NCBI GenBank assembly: GCA_964036665.1
Contig: OZ038529.1
Location: 9,656,501-9,720,500 of the forward strand
Direction: 5' to 3'
Length of the DNA stretch: 64,000 nucleotides
Origin: Gordius sp. MW1
Lineage: Eukaryota > Nematomorpha > Gordioida > Gordea > Gordiidae
The position numbers and the translations under genes were made by a program. Numbering within the stretch: position 1 is the first letter of the stretch; each line of letters opens with the position of its first letter. Shown in pieces: positions 1 through 12,229 of this stretch. The notes beneath the pieces were generated by a model, which was given only the letters and a program-made list of their open reading frames with translations, was not told the DNA's origin and searched no databases.

Positions 1-75
1 CAAAATTATCATTTTGCCCCTCCCTAAATCATTAATGTTTCCCTTTAACTTAAATTCTGGCTGATCCAGGCTCGT
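1..75. repeat. Truncated end of the CATGGGCG hAT-type MITE family
   Basis: The first 75 bases match the right half of the better-preserved MITE at 29846-30013, including the stretch tttgcccctccctaaatcat. The terminal ggctacgcccatg is degraded here to ggctgatccaggctcgtg. The left part lies outside the window. Confidence 0.55.
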
Positions 76-849
76 GAATAATTAAAATTTTGTATTATCG
101 ACTAATTAATATTTATTGGGTATAATAACGGGTAACATCAACTATTTTTCTAAAATACTGGTATGTTGATTAAGATCATAAGCTATACTAATTTATTAAG
201 AAATTGAAATAATCCACTGAAGACCGTCTCCTTTTGCTATTTTGTGTCATGTGTATTATATTGATCCCACCTCAAGGGCAAGTTATTGGTTATATAAGTT
301 AAATATGGTCAGCCCATATAGTATCTTCTTAATTTTTTTATAATTTAATTAATAAAATTCGATTTCTCCCCAATTTCATAATTTATTTATCCATAATACA
401 TGATCGTTCGACGGTCCTTCTTCATCCAACAATAATTTTAATACAATTTATATTTTAATATTTTGTATTACCTTAATACTATGTAACAGAGATTTAAATG
501 CTACGTTTAAGTTGTGAACTATAATTCCTATACTTCCCAAAATAGTAGCTTAATATATCCGCGCTTGAATCAACGCTATAGTAAAGAGACTAGTTACTTT
601 TTTTAGAATATATAAAACCGTGTTACAGACACATACGACGAAGATTAATTGTATATAAATTAATCAATATCGTAATAATACGTTCATAAATCATTACCTC
701 TCATTAAGTAATTCACTAAATTCACCTGTTACCTTAAGCGCCCACGGTTATCGCGACATAAAAACGCAACTTTAATACAAAAACTGCATTTGTTTTTCAA
801 GTTGTAAGAATAAATTTGCTATGTTGTAATTAAAACTTTTTACATTCAC
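76..849. other. AT-rich stretch, no gene seen
   Basis: Simple AT-rich sequence. No exon-like frame, RNA gene or clear repeat boundary was recognised on either strand. Confidence 0.5.
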
Positions 850-3540
850 CTCGGACACTTTTTAATCCTGCGCGTTGAGATTTGGGAATGTTTTCTTCTC
901 CTCTTTTATCATGTATTTGGTCCCACAGTCATGGAGTTTGTTTTGAAAAGTTTCTTTCATTAATCGTTATGGGACATGTCCGGGTCTTTTTAGTTTTCAT
1001 GACTTTGTCCAATTGCCATTTCCAAGTAATTCAAAGTCGGCCTCTTCTTATCTTCCCCAGCACGTCCATCCAATACTTTTATATTTACGTCATTCGTCTG
1101 GCCTCTTAGTGTATGACCACACCACCTTAGCCGATCTCGTTAATCAAGTCCGCCAAAAGTTAAATATCCATTTGTCCTATGGTCGAGTTTAATGTATCAC
1201 AAACTCCACTGTACCATTTGCATCTTCTTGACTTGTAAAAAAAAATTATAGCATTTTATGCCCATGTTTCACTTTCTTAGAATAATACTTGTCTTACAAT
1301 GGGTTTGTAAGCTTTGTTCGATACCCATGCTTCTTGTCGTACTTTACACCGGATGTACTTCGCTAGTTGAGCCATCTTTTGAATCCGTTCATCGACTTCT
1401 TTTGCACAACCTACCTCCTGGTATAACATCGAGCCGCTTTAAAGCCTGTTTTCTTGTTGATACTTTAGATGGTCATCCAACGATGAGGTGCCTCAAATGT
1501 TCATATCCATGTATTTTTCAATCGTTGATTTTAAACCATATCCAGCTAAGCCTTTTGACCACTTTTCGGCTTCTTCGAATACATACTCTTTTGTCTCTTC
1601 TTATGTACTATATGATTGGCAAATGGCATACACCAAGTTGATGGCTTTTGAATGTCTCTCATAATCGTGTCCATAATTAATTTAATAAGAGGGAACTTAA
1701 AGCAGATCTTTTATGTAATCCATTTCAACGGGAATAGGTTAGAACCAACCCCCCCCCCCCCCAACTGTCTTTTTAAAGCAAGAATTTGAGGCTGCATAAA
1801 ATTTTTTCATAAGCCCTATATATGCGTCAGGCCTCAAGGGATTATGTCATAAGCTTTCTTTAAGTCGATATAGACTATATATATATATATATCTCTCTCT
1901 CTTCTTTTTTCCCCATATATATACATTATTCATCTTAATGCAAAGATAGGGATTGTTAATTTGGCTGCCACAAGTCCAAAATAGTAAGCCACTATTCTTC
2001 CCCGTTTTTAGCCTTGTTACTAAGATCTTTTCCAAGAGTTTTAATCAAGGGCAAATTAGCTTGATACCTTTGTAATTGTCACTCTACTGAGACGCTCCTT
2101 TGCCTTTGAATAATGGTATAACCGAGCTAGCTCTCCATTGATTAGAAATTCTCTCTTCTACCAATAGTTTTTGTAAAAAGATTCGCTGGTCGTGATTCCA
2201 TTTCTCGGCATCCGTCCCATGCTTAGATAAGAATTCTATCTGCGCCATTAGCTTTTTTCTTTTTGCACCTTGTTTATTTGTGTCCTAACTTCATCCTCTT
2301 GAAAGAATTCGACCATACTTATATTTGGCTCAATATAGGGAAGGAAATCTTTGTCATTTGCACTTAGATCTTTTCCACCTTTTCATCACCTCCTTCTGCT
2401 TGAATAAAGTTTGATCCTTCACGTTATTGACTATTTTAAGAATTTTGACATTGCGGCATTATATCCCTCTTTTTGGCCAGTTTATACAAAAGCCTGTCGC
2501 TCCCTTTTTAATCTAGTTGGTTTGCCATCTGAATGTACGCAATTCGTTGGTACGGCCTTGATGGGGGCTTTGTTTGCCTCCCTGTATTCTTAATAATCCA
2601 AAGAATTTTTTCTATGCCACTGTCTATACAAAAAATTCTTTGTTTCTGAAATCCCTAACCGATGGATGCCACCATCATAGTTCCCTATTCAAAGCCTTGC
2701 CACATTTGGTGTGAATCTGAATAGCCGTTTCCCGCAGTAGCGTTTTCCAATCGTCGTCTACGTTCCGTTCCAACTTCCTGGCATCCAGTGTGCGGAGGCT
2801 TTCTGATGGTATTTATCGTTCGTGGACATATTTTATAGCATTTTTATTTAACTTGAGGCTCATAAACCTTTCTTTCTTCCAGAAATACTTTTACTCAAGA
2901 TCCATATCAAGTGGACGAAGTTGCTAGGCGATTTCTTCTCTTGATATTACTTTGCAATCTTTAACCTCCATAAGTCCTTTGGCCGTATAAGGAAAGAAGC
3001 ACTTTGACTAAAATGCTTTCCACTTCTATAAGTCACAAAATAATTTTCGCTTTTTTGAACCTAAGTGTTAACAAAGGACATGTCGTATGCTTGGGATACT
3101 TGGAACAATTTTCGCACTTTAATGTCCTTCAGGCCATGCCATAAGCGCTCTTATTTTGTTCATACCCCAAACAATCATTTTCTACGGCGTTGAAGTCCGC
3201 CCCAATAATTAACCTTTTCTTCATGTCGTATTCTCTGTGTATCTTTCCAATGATTTGAAATATCTTTCTCTCATTCCAACCCAATTGGGGAAAATAAGAA
3301 CACAGACGGTTAGGAGGCCTCCTTGATCTGTAATGCGATGAGTACCCTTCTTTTTAGCAATTGTGTAACTTCGATGCTCTCTCCCGTTAACTTACATTCC
3401 AGCAGTTATTTGCTTTCTATCCACAAGTAAATTCCATAGTCGGCCTTTTTATGAGTCAGGCATTAACCCTACACAGCAGTGCGCGTCGTTTGTAGAGTAT
3501 GCCCAAGCTTTCTGTTATGAAGTATTATTTAAAACTATCG
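850..3540 (-). mobile_element. Decayed non-LTR retrotransposon (LINE)
   Basis: Reading the minus strand from about 3540 downward gives the usual LINE order in pieces. An apurinic endonuclease block is at about 3170-3220 (LIIGADFNAVEND, the GxDFNA motif). Reverse transcriptase blocks follow at about 2000-2180 (RISNQWRASSVIPLFKGKG, then KLLEKILVTRLKT) and 1830-1880 (VYIDLKKAYDIIP). A C-terminal block with a DRLRWCGHTLRG-like motif lies at about 1000-1130. Many stops and frame changes separate the blocks, so the copy is dead and old. The frames are typical of LINEs with an AP endonuclease, but the clade cannot be fixed by eye. No poly-A tail or target duplication was found. ORFs on the plus strand here are shadows. 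Confidence 0.75.
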
Positions 3541-5235
3541 TGATTATGGTGTTGGGTTTTACAGCAGATTTCCGAATCGACGCACCCTCAGAAAAATATC
3601 ACGTTTTTAAAACAATTTTTAACTATTTAAATAAACGTTATTTTTTTATATAATAAAATTAATGAAATTATACTTTAATTTAGTTTTAAAATTAAAATGG
3701 AATGTAGCTTTAACAGACTTTTTGTAATATTATAAACTGCTCTCTAAATATTTGATTGGCATAACATAAAAATTTAAAAAATCTCTTCGTTCCCCAATAA
3801 ATGAACTCATATAAATTTACTTAATTTTTATTTTTTTAACACAAGGAGTAATGGACGGTTTTTACATTTAGATAAGTATATTACTATATAACCATTAAAA
3901 CTATAGCTGTTGATGTAAGCCCCTATTAGATTATAAACACTTATAAACATGTAAAATTGTATAATCATTTCTAACTGAATCGCTTATTAAAATGAGTAGG
4001 GAGTTGAATATAATTTAAATTTTTAAAAAGTCGATCAGCTAAATTTTAAAAACAAATAAATATAATTTCTTTGTTAAGTTTTTATTTTTTAATAATATTT
4101 ACTAAATGGGATGAGTTTTAGTCTTAAGGCAAATTTCATTGATATTCAATATTATGTAAAAATTATATAATTTTTTGTTATAATTGTTATTTTTAGAGCT
4201 GCTAAAGCCTCTTTACAAAATTAACGCACTATTGACTCCACTATAGCCTAAATATAGTACCCTAGACTTTTTGCAATTTATTTTCCTCACAAGTTGATAA
4301 AAAAGATTATCAGGTTGGTTTATAATCATTTGATATTATTAAGAATTATTAACATTGGAATTTACAACAGAGAGACTGAAGTTATTTTAAAGGAAGTAGA
4401 AATTTGCCTTTCTACCCAGACTTGAAGCACATGCTTCAATATTCAGAACTTAGGTTTGGGTTAGCAGGGTTTGGGGTCAAAAAATAGCAAAATACGTATA
4501 TTTCATTTATTCCACAACTTTATAAATTAAAATGGAATGCCGTGCCGACGTTTAGTAAATATAACTATCACTAATGTTGCCAGTTTAAAAACACTTTAGC
4601 CGAGGTTTTTATTGCTCAGCTCGTTCAGTGTATGGTGATTTCGAACCTAGGTTTGCCAAAATATATTTTAAAAGCGCACAGCTAGTACTAAATAATTTAC
4701 TAAAATATATTAACGTTGATATTTTCCTTTCTAACTCTACGACATTCTGCTTAACATTATTTATGAGTGCAATAATTAATAGGATTTGTTAATTACAATG
4801 CTGATAATTTTGAAGGTAGAATTTTTTTAAGACTAATTGTGTTAATAAAATTTTGCGCATATTTAATTATACAAGGTAGGCTTGATAAATAAAACGAATG
4901 CTTGTTAGGTACAATGTTATTCGACATTTTTAGAAGATTTTGACTCTCGTAAAGAATATTTTTTACAATTTTTGAGAATATTATTTATTATTTTGTTTTT
5001 ATTATGTTATTTACCTAATGTTGTCCTTTAAAAGGACGAAGTATTATATTAATTATTATAATTTATTTTTAACCCCCTGTAATATCCCCAAAAATAAATC
5101 AATTAAAGATAGTCATCAGACATGTTTAATTGTTTTAAAACATTTATCCAGCAGGGAGTAAAGAGTAGAGAAGTTAAAACACTCAATATGGTTGCGCTTG
5201 CATTGTGCTGTAGCTGTGCCCACCCTGGTAATAGT
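3541..5235. other. AT-rich stretch, no gene seen
   Basis: Long runs of A/T with no convincing exon. Nothing recognisable apart from generic low-complexity sequence. Confidence 0.45.
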
Positions 5236-5453
5236 CATGGGCGTCACAGGGGAAAAAAAACATTTCAATACAAAAACCCTAACAAATTGAAAAAAAATTA
5301 TGTTTCCCCCCCCGGCAAATTAGGGGGGGGGGCAGGCCTAATTTAGGGCAGCTGTTTTTTTTTGCTCTCAGGAAAATTTTTGGATTTTTATTTTGGTCAC
5401 AGGAAAATTATAATCTGCCCCCCCCCCTAATTCAAACCCTATGTACGCCCATG
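5236..5453. mobile_element. hAT-type MITE (CATGGGCG family) with 8-bp TSD
   Basis: Starts CATGGGCGTCACAGG and ends TACGCCCATG. It is flanked by perfect 8-bp direct repeats GTAATAGT (5228-5235 and 5454-5461). The interior has long homopolymer G and C tracts. It interrupts a dispersed repeat that also occurs, inverted, near 11800-11900. The 8-bp duplication is the hAT signature; no coding capacity. Confidence 0.8.
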
Positions 5454-5716
5454 GTAATAGTCATACATCTCGCACCATTCCCAATCTCATAAGCATAACA
5501 TGTACATGCTGCTTAATAACCCGCTACGCTAATGTGTTCGAGCAAGATATAAATGAACCTGGCATCAAGCAGAGTTACTTACTAACCGTGACGGACTTAT
5601 AATGTTAATTTATTATAATTGAGTGCGATATCAATATTTATCTTAAGCTAATTCCTATTATAAATCATAAATCAATTGATCAATGTTTTATAATATAATT
5701 AAAAATAAAAAGATTT

Positions 5717-6590
5717 GATGTGGTTTTATCTTGGTGACAATTGTCATAATTGTCATTTTTAAAGCTAAACAGAGACTTTTAACAAAAATTAGGTTGGTTA
5801 TGGTGTCTAAAAAATAAATTGTTTTGTAGTTTAGATTGGTAACAAATGTCATAACTTTTATTTTTTGAAGTAAACAATTACTTAACTAAAATTGGTTGAT
5901 CAGGGGATCATAAAATCATTAAAAACAAAGAAATTTGTTTTGCGGTTTCACCTTGGTGACTGTCATTTTAGGAGATCAAATACTTTTAACAAAAATTGTG
6001 AATTTTTTAATTTATAATAATTTTATGACATTTAAATCAACCAGTTTTTGTTAAAAGTAAATATTTTATTTGGCTTATAATCACAATTATGACAATTGTC
6101 ACCAAGTTAAAACCATAAAACATATTTTTCTGTTTATAATAATTTTGTGACACCTTAATTTACCAATTTTTGTTGAAATTAATTGTTTTGCTTATAAAAT
6201 AATTCACCAAGCTACACCACAAAACAAATTTTTTATTTGTAATAATTTTATGACACCTTGATCAACCATTTAAAATTAATTATTTTATTTAGCTTATAAA
6301 ATCCTAATTAAGACAATTGTCACCAAGGAAAAGCCACAAAACAAATTATTCTATTTTTAATCATGTTATGACATCTTGTTTAACCAATTTTCGTTAATAG
6401 GAATTGTTTTGCTTATAAAATGACAATTATGACAACTAACACCAAGAAAAAATCACAAAACCATTTTTTAATTATTTTATGACACCATAACCAACCAATT
6501 TTCGCTAAAATTAATTATCTTAAAATGAGAGCTATGATAATTGACACCAAAGTAAAACCACAAATTTTTTAAATTAATTTAATGATACCT
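5717..6590. repeat. Tandem array that reverses orientation (foldback-like)
   Basis: Units of about 110-120 bp carry the core ttggtgacaattgtcataat, a tail like aacaaaaattggttgatc, then an AT stretch ending in caaaacaaatt. About two and a half units run in one orientation from 5717 to about 6000. The order then reverses, and about five units continue as reverse complements to about 6590. The result is a long imperfect palindrome. There is no coding frame. The architecture resembles the foldback element at 12427-14469, though the unit sequence differs. Confidence 0.65.
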
Positions 6591-7559
6591 TATTTTATCA
6601 ACTTTCAATGTCACCTAAATATTTCTCAAAACAAATTTTTTTTCTTTTTTATTATGGATCTTAATCGATTGATATATGATTTAAATATTATAAACAAGCG
6701 ATTATGGATTAATATTATAATCGCACTAAATTGTGATAAATTAGTATTCTATGTTCAAAATCACGGTTAATTACAGGTAAACACTTGCAACGGGCCTATT
6801 TGGGTCAATCGGCCCGTCCGTTCGGAAATTGAAAAGCTGGGGCCCAACCCGCTAACTTTACAAAGCCCGACCCAGGCCCGTATAAAAAATATATTTTGTT
6901 TTTTTTCATATCTCGTATGAATGTTAACAATGATGATGTAAAAAATCATAAATAATTTTAGGACTCAAACGAACTATCTTAGGGCGACCTGCAGCTGTGT
7001 AACAATATGTATAATATATGCCAAATAAAATAATTAACTTTTTTAAGGCAGAAAATAAATAAATGTGTTGTGTCCTCCCCTATAGAAATTATCATATACA
7101 AACATCTCTTCCTATAGAAATTATCATATACTAACCTCCTATACAAATCCCCCCACCCCCCACTGCGCTGCTATACAACACACGCGTTGATAATCGATCA
7201 CCCCCTCTCCGTACTTATATTCACAAGAGTTGTAAACTTGCGTATCTCATACCCCCCTCCCCCCTTCTATCTAGATACATTAATTGCAAGTTCGTATCTT
7301 ATTTAGGTCGGATACCCCTTTTGATCTTACCCGCATTAGCATAACATCTGTGTACTAATTTCGATATAGATTTTAGTAGTCCCCATTGCTCTTTACGCGA
7401 TATATTAGAACCATCATTATTTTACGCGTGCCACATATACACAACGATTATTACCATTTTTTTTGAATCGCTCTCTTACATTTCGCTATAGAAAAATAAG
7501 ATAAATACAATCCAATATTGAATAACGAATAATAAATTCTTGTAATATATAAAAAAATG
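6591..7559. other. AT-rich spacer with a GGCCCG-rich fragment
   Basis: Mostly AT-rich. A 100-bp GC-rich patch at about 6785-6885 repeats GGCCCG/GCCCGT words and looks like one end of the TAGAG(A/T)CTGCACGGGCC repeat family seen at 20649-21705. No gene recognised. Confidence 0.45.
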
Positions 7560-10500
7560 TTACTGTAGAAAGTTAGTGGTAATGCCCTGGGGCCTGGGTG
7601 ATAATCAAAATACTGAATTGCAGACAGTTAGTGGTAGTGCCTCGGGTGATAATTAAATTATCGTTAATTGGTAGTGGCTATATCATCGCAAGTAAAAACA
7701 CCATTATCATTCTTTAGATTTTACGCTATACCGCATTTATCCGTCATTATACCATTATACCGCGCTTAACTGTTGCATCGCGCAATGAGCCTACACGATG
7801 ATGCAAAGTATAAACATGCTTTATCCAATTTTTTAACAAATTATCCATTTTGCGTAAAGGATACATCAATCCTTGTGCGTATTTAATTATGGTAAACCGA
7901 TAATCAATACATAAACGTAAAATACCCAGTTGTAACTTTGGAGGCGAAATACAGCAAAGCAGAATGGCGGGCCAATTATAGGGTTAAGCGGAGTCTTACA
8001 GACAAGATTGTTATCTCAAAATGACATCAAATGGGGCCGCTTACGAGAGCTGGCAATAGCGATCGAGACGATAGATAACGTATCAAGCACGCAGCGGGAC
8101 GTGTTTGAAAAGGCGTTGAGCGTAAAGAGCCGGAAAGCATGGCCTGGGCCGGTCACGATTCTGGGGTTAAACCATGCTTTAGATCCGTTAACAATAGATT
8201 TATATTAATAATGAGTTGTTCCAATTTATCTTCCATACCGGCGCTACGGTATCAAAAATACCGGCGCAAATGTAGAAAAAAAGGTCCCACGCAACATAGA
8301 CACCACCCCTATAGGTAAACGGATGCGATCACAGAGAGATAAAGATCGTATCCAGTGTTAAAACCGAAGTACAAATGGGTAACACGAGAAAACAACTGCA
8401 AAAGGGCGGTCCAGCTACGTCTGCTAACAACAATGTATGTTTCCTAGTGTTACCCACTGCCTACCTCAACTTGAACTCTGGCTACGATCATTATCTATCC
8501 TTGACCTTATCCGTACACTGTAGGGACGGGCTTAGTGTTGCGTCGGACCTCTTTCTTTCATAATTGCGCCTGTATCATTGATACCCTAGCGCCGATTCCA
8601 AGATAAATTGATACAACTCATTATTAATATATATATCTATGGTTAACACATCTAAAGCATGGTTTAATATGGGAATTCGAACCTGCCCAGGCCATACTTC
8701 TCGTCTTGCCTCTACGCTCAACGCCTCTTCGGACACGTCCCGCACAGCGCTTTGTCCGCCATCTATCGTCTCGACCGCTATCGCCAGCTCTCGAAAGTGG
8801 TCCCATTTGATGTCGTTTTCGGATAATAGTCTTATCTGTGAGACTCTATCGCTTAACCTTATAAATTGTCCGCCATTCTGCCTTGCAGTTATTCGCCTCC
8901 TAAGTTGCAACTGGTTTTAAGCTTATGCATTTATTATTATCAGTTTACCATAATTAACTACGCACAGGGTTTGATGTATCCTTTAACCAACATCGGTGAT
9001 TTGTTAAATAAACCGAATAAAGCCTGTTTATCTCCAAATTGGAGTTTAACAAGTCTTACTCGCAGCTTGAGTTAGCTCCAGAGACAAGCCAACGATTGAG
9101 GATCTCCAAGCACAAAGGTTTGTTTAAAGTCAACCGTAAGCCTTTTAGCTTAAATTGCAACGCGGTTATTTTTCAAAAAACAATGGATATTAGGAGGAAT
9201 GGATGGAGTAGTAGTATACATACACGATATACCAATTGCCGGCGAAACCGAAGAATTCCACAATGAGCGGCTACTCAAGATACTAGACACTTTACAAAAG
9301 TGGGGGTTTGTGGCAAACATAACCAAGAGCGTTTTGTGGGCTAAGGAAGTTACATTTCTGGAATACTTAATCAGCAACAAAGGGCGCAAATTAACAGTAA
9401 TAAAGCCGAACTAGTAATGCGATGGAAAAATTTGACGAATAAAAATGAAATTAATTCGTTTTTTTGGGTAACATCATATTTTACAGAGTTGATTAAATAC
9501 CACGCCAAAATCGTGCACCCTATTCAAAACCTTATGAAATAAGAACAAGAAGCTGCATTTGACGCTATTAAGTCCACGCTTTATAAGGCCCCCGTTCTAG
9601 CATGAGATTGGGAGAAAGGCCTGGTCGTGAACGCATCAGGTACAGGGCTATTTTACAACAACGAGCGTCAGGGGGAATTTGAGAGCGGTAGCACATGCTT
9701 CAACGAAAGTAAATGCCAATATGGAACGATTGAACGGAAAGGGTTAGCGATGGTCTATGGGTTATTAAAAAAGGTAATGAATATATACAAAGACGAAACG
9801 CTACTATTATGATATATCATAAACCGTCAGTGCATATATTTGACCAAAGCAAGAGGGCAAAGAAAGGGTAACAACGACTAACGAAACGCCACTACGAAAC
9901 ACGCCAAAGCTACACGAGTCAAGAAACATAATATCTTATAAAGAGCGACGAATATTAATTCGGATAAGATAAGAGGAGCAATACTTCAAAGACTGGGTCA
10001 CGTGGGTATTAAGCGAATGCAAGAAGTGGCACGGCAGGATATATGGTGGCTTACTCTCTACGATGACTTGTTGAGCCTAGCAAGTGCAGGAGTTGAAATT
10101 ACACTGCCGCAACGTTGAAGAAGGCACCGTTGATAGAGCGCAACCCCGCGACGGACCTTGGATTCAAGTATATATGGGTATTACGTACCTTCTCAGGCCT
10201 AAATAATACCTGGTTATTCTGAACAATAGCCCATTGGTTGAAGTGTTTAAGTTAAAAGACACCCCATTGACGACCATAATTTAAAAAGTTGCCGAAACGT
10301 TTGCAAGATCGGAACCCACCTTAATCAAATAACGGGCCGCAATTTAAAGGTAAGGAGTTACAGCATTTTTGCAAGATGAGAGGGATAAATCAGCAATGGA
10401 CAGCCCCCTACCATTCTGCTTCCAACGGGCTGTCAGAAAGGCATTTACATATGTTCAAAGAAACTAGTATTAGAAAAAATTTGAGGTGTGTCTTAGTAGA

Positions 10501-11170
10501 TTTTTGGAAAACTACAGAGCTATAAAATATTTCGCAACTAGTAAAAGCCCAGCCAAGGTGATGCTTAAAAGGCGAATGCGAATGAACGTAAGGTAGTAAG
10601 GGAAATGGTGCCAAAACAATGGATAGAGACCCGAAAAATTGCGTATGTTTGACGTAGGAGACAAGGTTTAAGTGCGCATGTTCTTGGGGGCAAGCAAATG
10701 GGTAGAAGGTACCATAACAGTCAAGCACGGTAGTTGCTCCTACGATGTGTGGACCTATTGAAGAAAGCACCACCGACACTTGTACCAAATAAGAGAAGGG
10801 AGAATCCTTAGTTAGACCCCAATGGGACAAAAGAATGGGTGTCCTCAAAGGATAGGGCAACGACAACCGATTGCCCCCAGGGAATAAATTCAAAACAACG
10901 TTGGAATGTCTAGAGAGGAACCTATATACCCGCAACGTAGTCGAAAACCGCCAGAGTTAGTGGGTGCCTTGGGTGATACGTAAATTACCGACCAGTAGAA
11001 TGTTAGTGGTAATGCTTTGGGTGGTATTTAAATTATCGTTAATTTGATATGAATGTTTATCATCGTAAGTGTTTACGCCATTATCATTTATTCGGTTTTA
11101 TTATATCGCTCTAACGCATTTAACGATCATTTACCATTATACTGCATTACCAGTTACTTAGCTTTTTTGC
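7560..11170 (+). mobile_element. Ty3/Gypsy LTR retrotransposon fossil, heavily decayed
   Basis: Two related flanking segments (about 7590-7770 and 10967-11160), sharing words such as gttagtggtaatgc and attaaattatcgttaatt, look like remains of the LTRs. Between them, in the expected order, are stretches resembling Ty3/Gypsy reverse transcriptase (about 9036-9410), RNase H (about 9627-9800) and the zinc-binding start of integrase (about 9975-10040). A gag-side region of unknown homology lies before them. The copy is broken many times and clearly old, with strongly diverged ends. No intact frame is present. Confidence 0.75.
7810..9010. repeat. Inverted duplication inside the Ty3/Gypsy fossil
   Basis: The segment at about 7810-8270 reappears as a diverged reverse complement at about 8577-9010. 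Both arms carry the same recognisable protein-level stretch, including the word NDIKW. The duplication lies on the gag side of the fossil and splits it. It is an internal rearrangement rather than a separate gene. Confidence 0.65.
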
Positions 11171-12229
11171 TTGCAACTACTTTATATATTTAAGTTTCTT
11201 GATATGGTAGGAAAATTTAGGTGAGATTATATAAAGGAAATTGATAAAAAGATAAACGTTCAAAATTAATTTTCTTTATATTTTAACTAGTGCAAATAAA
11301 ATATCAAACAAACTTATTAGGCTTATCTAAATATTGAATTGATTTACTTAAATGTTGCTAATTTTTCAAACGGATGAATGGAGTAAATTATTTCTATATT
11401 TAATCTCTAATTAAAACTAAATTTGAAATACGCCTTGAAAAACTGATAAGTGAATAAATAAAATGGAAAATGAAATTTAATTTCATTTTTATTTTAAAAA
11501 TATCAAAAAATTACAAATTTATAAAACATTATCAAAACACACTTTGTTTATATCTTAAAATACACACATTAAAATACTAATTGTTTTTAAATGGCTTTTG
11601 GGGGACTTTGCTTATTTCTAGGCCCGGCCCGTGCCAGCTGGGTGATATTGAGGCCCGTTCGGCTCGTTTATTTTTTTAAAAGCAAAAGCCCGTCCAAACC
11701 CAAACCCACAGGGCTGGCTTTTAAGCCCGTCCGCGGGTCGGGCCGTGCAGGTCTCTCGTTTCAAAGAACCTTGAAGCACTGGTGGATTTAAGGCTTATGT
11801 TGGTTGTATGAGTGATATAAACGAACCTGGCATCGAATAAGTAAGCAGCATGTGAATGTTATGCTTATGGGAATGGTACGAGATGATGCCTATTACCATG
11901 GGTTACGGTTGTAGCATTTAAGCATATTAAAATCTTCTTTATATATTTTTATCTCTTTTGGTTTTTGTAGCTGAGAGCTAACAAAAGCTTAAATCGTCTT
12001 TAGGTCGGGGTAAATAGAAATTTAAAATTTGAATTTGGATAATCTCATAAATTAGCGAGCTTCTTAATTTAACTTTATATGTAAGTTGTAATAAACCCCT
12101 GCAATGATAGACTAAGTGAACCATGGTTAATTATTGGGTTTAAAAAGCCACTTTAAACATAAAGCTTAGAAATACTTGCTTTATTCGGGTCGTTCGGCCA
12201 AACAACTATTTAAAATGCCTGGTTATACC
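11171..12229. other. Spacer with repeat fragments, no gene
   Basis: AT-rich. It includes a GGCCCG-rich piece (about 11620-11762) ending in gccgtgcaggtctct, the likely end of the TAGAG-type repeat family. A segment at 11790-11900 is the diverged reverse complement of 5454-5575. No exon recognised. Confidence 0.5.

Noticed and set aside
882-1641. Two plus-strand frames of 75 and 127 aa
   Set aside because: They are antisense shadows of the decayed LINE on the minus strand.
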